Source: Ziziphus jujuba
Lineage: Eukaryota; Streptophyta; Magnoliopsida; Rosales; Rhamnaceae
DNA: 64,000 bases
Assembly: GCF_031755915.1 (NCBI RefSeq)
Contig: NC_083382.1
Coordinates: forward strand, 3,844,001-3,908,000
Direction: 5' to 3'
Part shown: positions 36,216 to 49,100 of the stretch, one piece after another
Position numbering within the stretch: the stretch's first letter is position 1
How the letters are laid out: each line of letters begins with the position of its first letter
Notes under the pieces: model-generated
Told to the model about the DNA's origin: nothing
Database searches by the model: none
What the model saw: the letters and a program-made list of their open reading frames with translations, nothing else
Made by a program: the position numbers and the translations under genes

Positions 36216-38522
36216 TTATGATGATTTTGCAGATTGTCGAGGAGACCTTGCAGGAGAAAACAAGAATGGCTTTGGTGGAATCTGGATTGATTGAAGGTCT
36301 CCTTCTAGCATATCTACTACTTTACTCATTTGTGGCCGATCTGATGGATTTGTCTGAATGCACCAAAAGCTCACGACTACCATCTTCATTTCTATTTCTT
36401 TTTCTTCCTCTGTTGTGACTCCCAAGAGTCTTAAATCATTACCCAATGTCACATCTTCATAAATCAAATAAAGAAAGTAAATTTCACTAGTATGAGAAAC
36501 TCTAGGATCAATATTCCTTCTTCCTCCAACCATTTCAAGAACCAACATTCCATAACTATAAACATCAGACTTATGAGACACCCCACCAAAATTCCTACTG
36601 AATACTTCTGGTGCTATATACCCTGCAGTTCCTCTGGCACCCATCATGGACACAATACTCTCCTTGTTTAACCATAGTTTGGCTAAGCCAAAATCAAAGA
36701 TTGTTGGACAAAAATCTTTATCCAAAAGAATGTTTTGAGGCTTTATGTCAAAATGCAAAATCCTTATGCTACAACGACGGTGTAAGTATTCTAGTCCTCT
36801 TGCAATGCCAATAGCAATATCATATAAGGTTTTCCATTCAAGGCAACGGGATGCATTCTCATATTCTTTATTAAATATGAATTTATCAAGTGAACCATTG
36901 TGCATGAAATCATAAATCAAGGCTTTCTTGTTCCTCTCGCAACAAAATCCAAGAAGAGTGACTATGTTGACATGAGAAGTTCTACCCATACTAACAACTT
37001 CATTTATAAAATCTTCTCCATTGCTTTTGGAATCTTTTAGGAGTTTCACTGCAACAAGACGACCATCAGATAGTGTTCCTTTGTATACACAACCATATCT
37101 TGAGCTGTGAAGAACAATATTGATTTGTTGCAAACGAAGTATAATTCCTCATAAATGCCTCCACATCAAAATCCTCTGTATTTTCTTTCTTCCAAAAAAT
37201 CATCGCTTCTCTCTTATGTATAGATACATAGAATTATTGCAAAAAGTATCAAAAGTCCAACCGCAGCTGCTGAAATGCCTACATTCAAAGAAAACAAATA
37301 TTTAAGTTATACATTATAGTTCATCTCACTATTGCAAAATAAGAAAAAGAGCACGGTGTAATTTTACCTATGACCAAATTCCGCTTTGACAAAGATTCTG
37401 CTACTGCAAGAAAAGGTAAAACTAAAATTTAGCGAGTTGATAAATAGAAAATGAATTTGAGGTACCTTTGGAATTGGAACTCCCTTAGTCGTTCGTTTCC
37501 ATCTCTATCTTTCTAAACGGAGGAGATGTCATTTTATATAATTGAAGTAAGTGCGTATGTTGATTTTATTTCCAAGGGGATTAAATCCTCTGCTTGTTCT
37601 TCCTCAACTTTTCACTAAATAAAGTAAACGATTTTTTTCTTTTTTTTCCCCCCTAAAAATATGAAAAATAAAATTTGCGTCTGTATCAAAGTTACCAACC
37701 TGTGTTTGCATAGCAGACGAATTCATCAGAACTCAGGTCGTGGCCACAGCGGCAATAAAGGCATAAAGCATCGTTGGCTTTCCATATCAAACCAAACGCA
37801 GTATCCACTGCGTTTGTCAGAATATCATTTGACGCAACCGTATTGGATTCCAAAGTGGCAGCTTCTCTTTGGGAAATATTGAGTACCACAATTCCCCTGC
37901 ACATTGCAAGTGCTTCTGGGAGTGCGGGGTTGCTGATACTTGGTGGGAAGTTGCCCTCAGAGCTCATGTCTGCTACTGAGTAGAAATTGATGGTATTTGA
38001 TCCGGACACGCTGCAATTGAAACGGTTTGAAATATTGGGCCAAAGATTGGAACCACAAACATAGAACAGCGTCAGTGGTTGAGTATCTGGACTGTATTCA
38101 AAAGAGGGGTTATCCAAGGTGGCGTTATAGAGCTCTCTATGACAAACAACGCCCCAGTTATCTGATCTAACAGCTTTCAATATAGAGCTCTCTATGACAA
38201 ACAACGCCCCAGTTATCTGATCTAACAGCTTTCAAAGTACGTGTTCCCTGATTGATTTCCAGCACTCTGTATTCCTGCGAAGAGATATTGATACACGCAA
38301 CGTTTTCTGTGCAGTTCAACTTGAAATCTGGATGGCACAATGTTTTGGCCGATCGGAACCCCAGAATGGATAGCCTATATTCTGGATATTACTTCCACAA
38401 TTGAAGGTTTTGCCGCAGTCGGTGTAACTGTCCGCCGACAGAGACGATGACCCATGGATTACTAAGATTACAGCAAGTATCAAAATTAACAACAGAGACG
38501 TTTTTGGAAGGAGGGGATTCAT
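36216..38522 (-). pseudogene. LRK10L: LRK10L pseudogene (copy C), nearly full length, frameshifted
   Basis: Exon layout equals the intact gene: ectodomain exon 38522-37700, linking exon 37403-37368 (36 bp), kinase exon 37278-36216 with the same stop context. The signal peptide begins at the ATG at 38522. At least three lesions kill it. A one-base loss near 38335 shifts the frame in the GUB_WAK domain. A 55-bp tandem duplication at 38126-38235 shifts the frame again. About 45 bp are lost near 37095, removing the glycine-rich ATP loop and changing frame. The kinase downstream of that point is otherwise well preserved ([22 protein letters not shown]) but has DFG changed to IFDFGLAK context, with DFG kept. 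The good preservation suggests recent death. Confidence 0.9.
38126..38235. repeat. 55-bp tandem duplication in LRK10L copy C
   Basis: TATAGAGCTCTCTATGAC starts at 38126 and again at 38181, with the following sequence through GATCTAACAGCTTTCAA repeated. The unit is 55 bp, not a multiple of three, so it shifts the reading frame. The first junction creates TATAGAGCTC twice; a short TATAGAGCTCTCTATG inverted motif may have promoted slippage. Confidence 0.93.
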
Positions 38523-38993
38523 TTTGTGAGACCAAGAGAAAATCGTCCGAATGTAAAACGCATTAATGCATGGCACAAAATTTTATCCAGTTGAAATGTT
38601 ATTTGTCTCCAACTGTTTTCTGATGTGCTAAAAAGTCAGCAAAATATTTATAAATTTTGTGTTAGATTATAATTAGTCTACTTTTCCAGTAAAGATGTTT
38701 CTATGATCCGTTGAATGTTCAACAAATCAAGCTTGATAATTTCTTAAAACGACTTGGTTGATTCAAACGAATTCATATGGCGTGTCCAGTACTCTGTTAT
38801 TTCTTTTCCCTTTATTTTCTTTTATTATTATTGTTATTATTATTATTATTATTATTATTTTCCTCTGATGCAACAAATATTATAAAGAGAATCGTACTTT
38901 AGTCTGTGTAAGAATTGCTTACTAATTACTATTATTTTGCAGCAAAACTCCTGGACTACAACACGGTGTCAAAACCAAAAGGTAGTAAAATTG
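38523..38993. other. Promoter-side flank of LRK10L copy C
   Basis: Contains ATTTATAAATTT near 38647 (TATA box on the minus strand), an (ATT)n microsatellite at about 38824-38860, and the array markers CTCTGATGCAAC and TTTTGCAGCAAAACTCCT. GTAAAATTG at 38985-38993 is the left target duplication of the next element. Confidence 0.65.
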
Positions 38994-39248
38994 CAGGGAT
39001 ATTTGCAGTTTTGCACTCTGAATTATATCGTATTTTACGCATTATATCCTAAATAATTTTTGCATTTTGCAACTTAAACTTACTAAAACCTTGTGCCTTG
39101 GTCTTTTTAATTTTCTGTCAAAATCTTTAACAGACTTACAGTGTCCACATGAATAAATATAAGGTTATAAAGGTCTTTTTACCCATTAACCCACCTTTTC
39201 CCATTTCTCTTCTCATACTTCCAGCTTATCTTGATTTCCTCAACTATG

Positions 39249-39251
39249 GTT

Positions 39252-39299
<48 letters not shown>

Positions 39300-39313
39300 T
39301 CTCTTTCTCTCAC
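39249..39313. repeat. (CT)n microsatellite
   Basis: A run of CT dinucleotides with few interruptions inside the MULE-like element. Confidence 0.9.
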
Positions 39314-39482
39314 TGAATATATATGCTCTGCTCATTAGTACACAAAGCACGCCTGTCGCTCTGCTTAATTTCATGGGAATATGAACTTTGAGTACATCTC
39401 AATAAATATAATGACAAATAAAATTTTACCCAAATGAAAATTAGCTCTGCCCAGGATAGCTATAAATTGTCCAGTAGCTTTT

Positions 39483-39604
39483 AGTTTAATAGAGATTTTT
39501 TTTTTTTTTGTTTTTAATTTTAGTTTAATAGAGATTTTTTTTTTTTTGTTTTTAATTTTAGTTTAATAGAGATTTTTTTTTTTTTTTTTTTTTTTTTGTT
39601 TTTA
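39483..39604. repeat. Three tandem AGTTTAATAGAGA + poly-T units
   Basis: TAGTTTAATAGAGA followed by a T run and TTTTTAA occurs three times. Unit lengths differ (about 38-45 bp) because the T runs differ in length, which suggests slippage. Confidence 0.85.
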
Positions 39605-40457
39605 AGGCTACCTTTACCACCATTGAACTTGAATCTGTTTTCAATTACTACCATCTTTTTGGAAATTTTCTTCAGCAAAAGCAGTAATTATCTTGTCAAA
39701 CTTGTTAAACCAAGGCAACTAATCTTAAAATATTGGCCTAGTTCGTATATATATGTATATATACACCCATAATCATATAAGAAACATTCTTAATATATAG
39801 AAGTATTTATCAAGTAATCTTACGTGTTCAAAATGTGATCTCCTGCCTTAAGAATTATGAATTTTGCATAGTCTTTGATTGTAAGATGTAACTTGGCTAA
39901 ATCCTCGGACTATTAACTTGTATTTCCAAATTTCAATGTAATCTCTTACGACTTTTCTAAGTTCAGGTTTTCTTCGAAAACCCACTTGCTCCAAGCAAGT
40001 TCACAAGATTTGAGCTTGATTTTCCAGCAGAGATGGTGGCAAAATAGGGCAGTCCGGATCCATTTACACCGGCTGCCCAGTTGAGGAGCTGCTGCTCGTT
40101 TTCGGCGTGTCCGACCTGGTCTATTAAGGGCCTGTATGGAGGACCGTCTGAATCGGACTTGGAAAAGATGGTTCTTGGGTTTCAAAGGTGGCGTTCTTTC
40201 TCGAGCTTGGTAAAGATGAGGGAAGAGGGTTAATGAGTCTAAAAAGACTTTTATACCCTTATATTGTACTCGTTCTGTTTACATGTTACCTCTGTTAAAA
40301 TTTGGACAGAAAATAAAAAAAAAAAGGACCAACAGCGCAAAGTTTCGGTAAATTCAAGATGTAAAATGGAAAGGAAAAAAAAAAAAAATTGTTTTCAGGT
40401 GCATTATATAAGACTCGTTATCGTTCAAAGTGCAAGAGTGCCAACTTTGTAAAATTG

Positions 40458-40971
40458 TATTAAACCCAAAATATTATAACCCATATGCACCGTCTAAATG
40501 ACCATATTACATCCAAAGTTTTTTTAATAAAAACTAACTAAATTGATTTTTCTAGGGGAAGTTGCCATGTAACTGACATCAAATCTCTTTTGAATGTTTA
40601 CAAGTCTTGGGATATATTTGCTTAGACTTTTCAAGCTTCCCCTACCAATTGCACCTATACGCAAGCAAACCAAGGAGATTGTTGTCCCCATCCCCCCCAC
40701 ACCCCAAAAAAATAAATAAATAAATAAAAATAAAAAATAAAAAACAATACAGAAAATCAAAAGAAAGAAAAATCAACATTACTTTTGGATATTTCCAATT
40801 TGCCAACGGTCGGTGCAAAATTTTTTAGATGTTCAGCTAGTACAGGATATAGCTTCCAAAGCTACATAAACCGGTATCAACATTAGACTTCACTCGCCAT
40901 CTCCGCGATATGGAACTGAAAGAAACCAAACAGAAGGCTGATCCTATAGAACGATAAATCTATTACAAAAG
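40458..40971. repeat. LRK10L 3' flank without its kinase
   Basis: The 3' flank markers (TTTTTCTAGGGGAAGTT, AGCTACATAAACCGG, GAACTGAAAGAAACC, CTATTACAAAAG) are all present, but the kinase exon that should follow is absent. Other insertions and a tandem repeat follow instead, so another unit of the array has been lost here. Confidence 0.65.
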
Positions 40972-41511
40972 TAGAAATGTCAATTTGCCCTTCATATACC
41001 GAAAATCACTATGCACAGTCCCTAATGGGGTGGTTTTTCCCCTAAAAAATGAGACCGTAGGACGGGCTCGGGATAAATCTTTAAGCCCCGAATTAGGGAT
41101 GGGCTGGGATCGAAAAATAAAGAAATCGGCCCGAACGCAGCCCAAATATATTTATTTATTATTAATTTTTATATTTTATATATTTTGACTATTGTATTTT
41201 TTAAGAATGTATTTTATCATAATTGTAAATTTGATCCTTCATGTATTTTCTTGTATTTTTATTACATTTTAGTCACTTTATTTATATTTTATTTATAAAA
41301 AAAAATTATATAAATTTTTTTAAAAAAATTATATCAATTATAAAAAAAATAAATGGGGAAAACCACTCCGTCCCATCCCCCATTGGGAAATTCCCATTCC
41401 CGCTTCGCATATAAAGAAACAGAGAAACCGTGGAGATGAGATGAAAAATTCCCTATAGGAACGGGAATGGGATTTAAAAAACCAGTCCGCTGTGCCCCAT
41501 TAACATTCCTA
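40972..41511. mobile_element. hAT-like non-autonomous element, 540 bp, 8-bp TSD
   Basis: TACAAAAG occurs at 40964-40971 and 41512-41519, an 8-bp target duplication as made by hAT transposases. The left end TAGAAATGTCAATTTGCCC pairs with the inverted right end TAGGAATGTTAATGGGGC. Plant hAT-type elements commonly start TAGGGATGTCAATGGGGC, which these ends resemble. The inside contains GGGATGGGCTGGGATCG and an AT-rich core, with no transposase. Confidence 0.8.
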
Positions 41512-41782
41512 TACAAAAGAAAGAAAATGGGCACCAGGCCGGCTAAAGGCATAGGCCACTATGGCTCATGCCTAGGGCCCTACAAAAAAAAAAAAAATGA
41601 AAGAAACCAAACATGGGGCTGAACCTATAGAATGATACATCTATTACAAAAGAAAGAAAACGGGCACAGGGCCGAGTCTAGGCATAGGCCATTAAGGCTC
41701 ACACCAAGGGGCCTACAAAAAAAAAAAAGAAAAAGAAAAAGAAAGAAACCAAACATAAATGCTAAACCTATAGAATGATAAA
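41512..41782. repeat. ~135-bp tandem repeat, third copy split by the large MULE
   Basis: A unit starting TACAAAAGAAAGAAAA(T/C)GGGCA and passing through GGCATAGGCCA, GGGCC(C)TACAAAA and GAAAGAAACCAAACAT is repeated at 41512 and 41645. A third unit resumes at 53193 on the far side of the 11.4-kb insertion. Its left part ends with the target duplication AATGATAAA at 41774-41782. Confidence 0.75.
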
Positions 41783-43086
41783 GGGGAATTTGGTCCAATA
41801 CCTTTTTTTAAAGGGCTATAAGTACATTTGCCCTTCTCATCTCAAATGTTTTTGTTTTGCCCTTTAATTTTTCAATATTTCTAGATTACCCTTTTCAAAT
41901 ATAAAAGAAAAGGAAAAAACTAATGAGACATATTCCATTTTTTCTCTAACCTGGACGGAGCATGAAGAAAAGAAGAAGAGAAACTGAGAGAGAATCAGGT
42001 CGTTGCTAGCGATTGGAGGCAGAGAGAGGTTAGCACCATTTGAATCGAAGATGGAGAGAAGCCACCTCAAGTCGCCGATTGAGGATTCGAGAAGGTTCGC
42101 ACTTTTCGGAAATCGACAGTGGTTATGTGGCGAAAACTTGATGGAGAACACCATTGTGCTTTCGCTTACGGACCAAAGTGAGGGCACGATCGAAATTCCA
42201 ACACAAAAGAAACATTTGGGGTGAGTTTTCATTTCATAAGAAAAAAAAAAATACACATTATAACTTTTCATTTCCCTCCCCATTTTTTGTCTTTCCTGCT
42301 CTTCTTTTCTCTTTTGTTTCTGACATTTTGTCTAAACCATGGTAATTTCAAGCTACATTGTCCCCGAGTATCTCCTATAATTTCTCATCAATTTCTCACT
42401 TGAATCGGGTATTGCTTCAAAAAATTTTCAAAACCCATGCAATTTTTTTTTTTTTTGTTAGGTCATGGAAATAGGAGAAACTATGATTTGAAGCTCAGTC
42501 CAATGGGATTCCTTATAAAAGGAGGTTTGGTGAGCTTTCAAACGCTAACTTACAATTCTGCTTCAAACAAATTTCATACTACGAGCACTTTGGCTAATTT
42601 TATATAAATCATTTGTATTTAAAAGCTAGACAAAATGTGGTATGCATATTTCATCTTAAACATAAATGCATATATCGCACTCAAGCATTACTATACATAA
42701 TTTGAAAAGGAAAATTGATGACATTATTATGGTATGTGCTACAGTGACAATAAAAAGGATAACTTTATAAATCTTGGAGAGAGCAATAGGAGTTATTGTG
42801 AGAGAAAAGGAAGCCCACGCTTATTTGTATGATATTAAGACCAGTAATTATTTTCACCTAAAGATGACTACCTCAACCAAAATAGTGTAGAATATATAGC
42901 TGGCAATAGCTGAATTTAGCGTAATCCTCTATGGAAAGTAGCCCTATAAGTACTGGATTCTGAGGGAGGAAAGGAGGAAGAACAAATGGTACCTAGGGTT
43001 AATCTATCTTGTATACTTCCTTTAATAGACTCTGGACATTCAAAACCTCGTGCATACATACTGAATATTCTTCATCATTTTGGTGT

Positions 43087-44770
43087 CAGGTCAGTCATCA
43101 TCCAATGATTGTTGCTTGCCACTGTGAGGGTAAAGGATGGAAATTTTGGGGTGATAGCAATTTGAAGACTAAATTTTAGGGTCACTCAATTCAGCTCGAT
43201 CATGTTGTTCTTTTAACGATGGAATTTGACGACAGTGAAATTTTTCAATGGAGTAAGGTAATGACTAACGATTCGACTAATATTCCCCTTTTTTTTGTTT
43301 TTGTTAAAAAGAAATATTTTTTATATTATTTATTCTTTGTTGTGTTTCTGTTCTTTTTTCTGCCTGGTTACAATATCAATTAACAACCTTATATTAGGAA
43401 AGCTCTATTGTGACCACTATGGTACAATGCGTATACAGGGGAATCATAACTATTCATGCAAGCTGAAATTCAAGGAGCAATCTATCATTGACCAAAATCC
43501 TCACCAGGTATTCTTTTTTTATCTTTTAATTTTCAAATGCTTTACTTGCATATAGTTTTATATGGATATTTGGAAGTCTTCTTGGATGACTGAAAAAAAG
43601 CATGGCAATTTTTTTCTCTAGGAACGTAATTTGGCATAACTTCTTCAATTGTTTGGTTTGTTTCTTTGTGGAATGAGATATAATTATGTTGTTTAATAAC
43701 TTTAATTTAATTTGGCTGAAATTATACTTGGTTGAGGCTATCAAATTATTGAAATCTCTCTCCATATTTGTTGACAAAGGATTTATTTTATTTTATTTTA
43801 TTTTATTTTATTTTATTTTATTGAAAGCCTAATATATAATAAAGTCTGGACAGCTTATAATCCCATTATATTGGATATATAATTCCATTAGTTTCTGAAT
43901 ATGATGATACCAACTTCGAATCCTCCAAAGGGGTTGGAGTTGACAGCAACAGAAATTTTTATTAGTTAATCCTTTATGGGAGTTGAAGTTGTCTGCAAGA
44001 ACAATATGTATGGATTATGAGAGGCGAAGCATGAATCATTTTCTTACCCCTTTGGTTTTATTTTGCTTCTAGAAGAAAGCCTTTTTTTTTTTTTAAATAA
44101 ATACATCAAACCAAAGGATTCTATTTTTGGGTGAACAGAATGGATTGAGGGTATAGATTCTATTAATAAGTACTATAATATTGTTAACAAGCTTAAGGAT
44201 TGTTCTTTTAAAATTATTGCTGTTTTTTTTTTTTTGGGTCAAGTACATGGTTTAGTTCAAGATAGAAATGAAAAAACGATAGTAATACTATTTGGAAAAT
44301 GGGATGAGAGCATGCATTATGTGGATGGAAATTGTTCTGGGAAGGGAAAAAGATTGGAGTCTTGACCTGATGGCCAGTTGCTTTGGAAGAGGAGCAAGCC
44401 ACCCCAGTTTCCTATATAACTTACCACACTTTGCCATCACCATGAATGAACTCACCCTTGGATTAAAGGTAGTTTCGGTGACTTCATTACTATTACTTAA
44501 TGCCCTGGTTTGAAACACTGCACTGGAACATTTTTTCTTTCTTTTTTTCTTTTTCCCAGTTGCATTTTTAGCATGGACATGAATTGATGACAAGAGATTT
44601 TAGAACATGCAAACAAAATAAAATCATTCAAGTGCTTTTAATTTTACTATTGTGTGAGTGGATGAGGACTTCTTAATCTTGATTTTAGTTGCAGGAAAAG
44701 TTGTCCCCTATAGATTTAAGGCTCAAGCCTGATCAAAAGTATCTAGACATTGATTGCTACAACTTTTTAT
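43087..44770 (+). pseudogene. Captured ORP (oxysterol-binding-protein-related) gene fragment
   Basis: At least four exon pieces with introns encode the OSBP-related domain of a plant ORP. At 43087-43257: [20 protein letters not shown]...GDSN and FDDSEIFQWSK, including the family signature SHHP. At 43365-43507: [17 protein letters not shown] and [10 protein letters not shown], ending NPHQ at a GT donor. At 44283-44470: [15 protein letters not shown]...LLWKRSKPP, then a NELTLGL segment out of frame. At 44693-44760: EKLSPIDLRLKPDQKYLD. In-frame stops (for example where KFWG is expected) and a frameshift show it is not functional. Normal ORPs bind sterols or phosphoinositides at membrane contacts. 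It lies within the MULE and has no complete N- or C-terminus. Confidence 0.85.
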
Positions 44771-45591
44771 CCCTGGCCACATGTAACATACATTTAAGTA
44801 ACCGTTGTTGTTAAATTATTCATTTAAGTTATAATTTAAGTTATAATTTCCTGAAGCTTGTATCTCAAGGTACATAACAACATGTTGATTATTATGTTTT
44901 CTTTGTAACTTGAGAGTCAATTGGCTTCTAGGAAACCAGAAATACTACTTCGGTTGGGGAAACCAGAAAAGCATATATGGAAAGCACCATCGTTTGATAC
45001 TGACTAAAACCCTTGAGTGGACCTTAAATTGGTGCATACTATAGAGCATGTTTGACAGGTATGTTAAACTTTATCGTGCATTTCTTGTCATGGATTTCTG
45101 TTCATATTTAATATACATATTTTGATTGGTTCGTACAATTGGACATATGTCAAGATGTAATATGTAAAATGTCCATTTCATATTTCTTAGACAATATGTA
45201 GAAGACAAGAAGTTATTTTTAAATTTAGCAGTTCTTACAAGTTTGTTCTTTTCAAGGGATGGTTACTTCTTATCCTAGATGCTTTATTGAACTTTATACC
45301 TTGCCTTTTAAAAGACAAGGTGGCAACGCAAATTAGAGATAGCCCTCAAATAGTCAGACAACCCTTTATAACTAGGAAATTTAAAATGTTTAAAAACTTG
45401 ATATAATTAAACCTATGATTTTATCCAAGGATTTGACTTTTGTTCATTTTCTAGTAAAAACATGTCACATTTAATTGTCTGTTTGCAATTTGATATCTTA
45501 GAATGAATAAATTTTTTGCAATCAATTTATTTGGTTTGAATTTTAATTTTTCCTTATTTTATTTACAACTGATAATTTAAAAACTTAGAAC

Positions 45592-46130
45592 CTAGTGGAG
45601 TTGGAAGGTTTGAAAAAAGCACACATTCAAGATGGCGTTGCAGTGGTGCATTATCTTGTCTGGTTGGACAAGCAGGTAGTCCGTGAAACTTATGCATCTG
45701 TTTATTTCTTGGACAAGTAGTTAATATACACTTTTTGGAGGAAAAGCTTTTTATGAAAACAATAAAACTAAAAAATAAATAAATAAACAAAAAGATGTCT
45801 AAGCTTTTAGTGCGTATACAAATGCAGGAGATATATGGGGTTTCTGGTTACCTTTTGGAGGGAGACAAAGTGACTAAGAAAAAGCAATTGAAAGTTTATT
45901 TTTTGCTTTTTGTTTTTTTGTTTTTTTAGGTTGTTATGCAACATCTAACATTTGATTGAAATACTAGTTGAGATGTATTATGGCCTAAATATTGCCTGAA
46001 AGAGGAATGTAAAAGGACATAAACCATATCAGGCAACTTGTCAGTACATAGCTAGTGTATATTTCTATGTGTCTGCACGCAATGCTCTGCTTGTGCAGTT
46101 TTAATACACACTAATCAAATAATGATGCAA
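45592..46130 (+). pseudogene. APP1: Captured Xaa-Pro aminopeptidase P (APP1) fragment, copy 1
   Basis: An exon at 45592-45677 encodes NLVELEGLKKAHIQDGVAVV and HYLVWLDKQ, ending at a GT donor. This is the start of the catalytic (creatinase-like M24B) domain of plant aminopeptidase P. A second exon at about 45827-45890 encodes MQEIYGVSGYLLEGDKVTKK. From about 45674 to 46130 the DNA is the same as 56247-56707 in the second MULE, introns included. The copy is then cut by the TRIM cluster at 46131. Exons carrying the metal ligands are absent here. Confidence 0.78.
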
Positions 46131-49100
46131 TATCTTGATGCGGGTGGACTGGGCCGTTACAGGACTGTAACGGCCCAGTCCACCCGTGTCAGGACCCGTC
46201 CAGAATTCCTCCCCGGAACCCTAGACAAGCCCTGATCCCAGGGAAATACCACCGAACCTTCCAACGGAAAATCCGGCAGCACCTCCCCTAAGGGATTTAC
46301 TTACCATAAATTTACCTGCACTGAAAACACACTTCAAAAATATCCCCTTATTCCTTCCACAATACTACAAATTGGTTCCACAAATTTGAGCACTTCAAAA
46401 TAAATACAGTAATCCAGTGCATAATAAATACAACAAGAATGAAAGAAATAATACAACTGCAATAAAGAAGAACAGGGTACTTCACGAAGTAAAACAGCGA
46501 TGAAGATCAAGTCCGCTCCGAATGAACACCGACAACCTGGTACCTAGAGGAACGGAATTTAAGAGTGTGAGATGCTAATCATCTCAGTGAGCGACCCTAT
46601 CTACTATACAATATAATATCACAGTAATAAGTATAAATAATAATTATTTGGAAATAATAATTTCTCTCAAAACCCTTACAATTCTCTCAGTTGGAAAGGT
46701 TCCCCTTTTAAAACATTTTCACAAAACCCTTTATTCATATTCCCCGAAAACCAAGACATCAAATAAATATCCGAACAGTAATAATTATATTTTTAATTCC
46801 AATACAGTTTCCAAACATTTTATTTTTAAAACACAGTTCTGAAAATCATTTGATGCACCCACTATATACCAGTGGCGCCAGAGTACCCAGCGTCCCGAGG
46901 TACTGCCAGACAGGAGGTTATAGAGAGAAACCGGCATACGGTCGCGTGGCGTCCCACTGCGCCGCTGCTAACCTGGTGTCCCGGCCAAAGGGGGGTGGCC
47001 GCCCTCTCCGATGGCATCCACAGGACACCCTCATAATATCAACCGCGCGCTACTCACACCCACCTGCACGCTAATCACATCACCTGCGCGCTAATCACAC
47101 CCACCTGCGCGCTAATCACAACCGTGTGCACACTAACCATATCACATATACCATATCACATAATCAGAACACCAGTACGTGCACGGTGCATCTAAAAATC
47201 ATAAAATCCATAAATTTCAATCATAAAACAAATTTCACATTTTTCATAAGCATAGCGGGCATAATCCATCCGCTTGAACCGGGAATTTTCCCACAATTTC
47301 TTTGTAATCAATGCCATAAATTCCATGATTTTCAAATCCACCAACTTTCAAATCCATCAATTCAAATATCCACATTTTTCCAAGCATAAATAATTCTCGA
47401 AATATCATAGTCAACTCTCATAATATTCCATGGGCATATTTTATAAAAATTGAAATCAGCAACATAACCAAATATTTTCTTTGAAATATTTGAAAATCAA
47501 ATCGTGCCCAATTTACCATTAAAACCGTTAAAACCACACCAATTTCAAAATCCTCAAAACCATAAAATAATTCCACACGGCATAAATTTGTAGAATTCGC
47601 ATTTTCTTAAATCCAATAAATTCATAAATAATTCTACAATAAATCCAATAAATATTTGGCACATAGAAATTAAATTCCAAATATTTAATTCACACATAAT
47701 ATATTCATCAATTAAATTCCCCAAAATTAATTTGAAGGTGGGTCACTCACCTGGAGCACGCAATTAACCCATGATCCACTACGGGATCAATTCTACGACT
47801 CACCGGTGCTCCGAATCGAAGCTCGAGTGATGCTAATCACAGATCCGGTCTTACTTCCCGGTGATCGGACCCGACGGGGTCGGAATCTCGCCGGAAAGCT
47901 TTTCGAGTTTCGGCTCTGCAATTCTCCCAAACCGTCGCGAATTGGCGGAAATGGAAGCCGGATTCGGATTCAGGAGGTCGAACACAGCGGACTGGAGCTG
48001 GCCGGAAATTTCGGGTACTCGCCGGAACAGTATTTTCCGACGGGCCGCCGCGGTCACCGGCAACCGTCGCCGGCGGCGCGTGCGTGCGGTGGCCGTTTGG
48101 CTGTGAAATTTTGCAGACTTGTAGATCGTGAGGAGAGCAATCCAACGGGACCAACGGTGAGCAAAACGGAGGTCGGACGGCGGAGAAATCACCGTTTGAA
48201 GATTTCCGACCCCTCGCCGGAAAACGCTCCGATCCCGGCGCGTCGGTGGTCCGATGGCCGTGATTTTTGGTGGGTAGGCCGGACTTGAGGAGAGGATGAT
48301 GGGTGTACGGCGCGTGTACTGTATATCAGCCGGAATAGTGTCCGATTCGCAGTGGCCGGCGGTGGAGGGGGAAAAATCGCCGCCAAACTTCGGAGGTCCG
48401 ATCCGGGTGCGTCCGGCGGCCGTTCGCCGTGAAATTTGGAGGTTTTGCCGGAAATGAGGTGGGCAATCTGGCTGGCCGGTGCGTGTACAGTAACTAGGCC
48501 GGAAAACGTGAAAATGATCGGCGGCCGGTGACTCTCTCTCTCTCTCTTTCTCTCTCCTCTCTCTCTTTCTCTCTCTTCCCCGAGTGTTTTAACAAATAAA
48601 ACCCCTGTGTGACACTGTTCATGCCACGTGGACCAATCAAAAACTGACACATGGCATTTCACTGTTCACCGACCCAAAAAATATTAAAATAATACGGTAT
48701 CCGGTAAACTTCAAATGTCCATAACTTTTTAACCGGATGTCCGTTTTGAGCGTGCCGCTAGTCTGTGAACTCGTATCGACGAGCACTTCACAACCATGCA
48801 TGAGTCAAAGCTCAATTCCCCATAAACAAAAAGTCAACTCCGGCACCCCTTGGACAATTTGGACCGCAACTTGTTTCGCCCATAACTTTCAAACCGTAGC
48901 TCCGTTTTTGACGTGCTACTAGTCTACGAACTCAGGGCGTCATGCACTTCCCCACGGTACCCTGGTCAACTCGAAATTCTAACCGAGTCAAAAAGTCAAC
49001 TTTTGACCCCCTTCGGTCAATGGTCAACGGTTAACCTCGGTCAACGTGCACGGATTCCGGTGCGATTCGGGACGGGGTGTTACAACCCGCATCAACATAT

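Larger units (their letters stand above)
38994..40448. mobile_element. Non-autonomous MULE-like element, 1.46 kb, 9-bp TSD
   Basis: GTAAAATTG at 38985-38993 is repeated at 40449-40457, a perfect 9-bp target duplication typical of Mutator-like elements. The ends are imperfect inverted repeats: GCAGTTTTGCACTCTGAA near the left end against GCACTCTTGCACTTTGAA on the minus strand at the right end, and matching ATTTTCTGTC(A/C)AAAT motifs about 100 bp in from both sides. The empty-site sequence can be read at 29866-29890. Inside are a CT microsatellite (39249-39310), a threefold repeat of about 38-45 bp (39483-39604) and a minus-strand frame at 39946-40185 with no recognised relative. No transposase is present. 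Confidence 0.8.
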
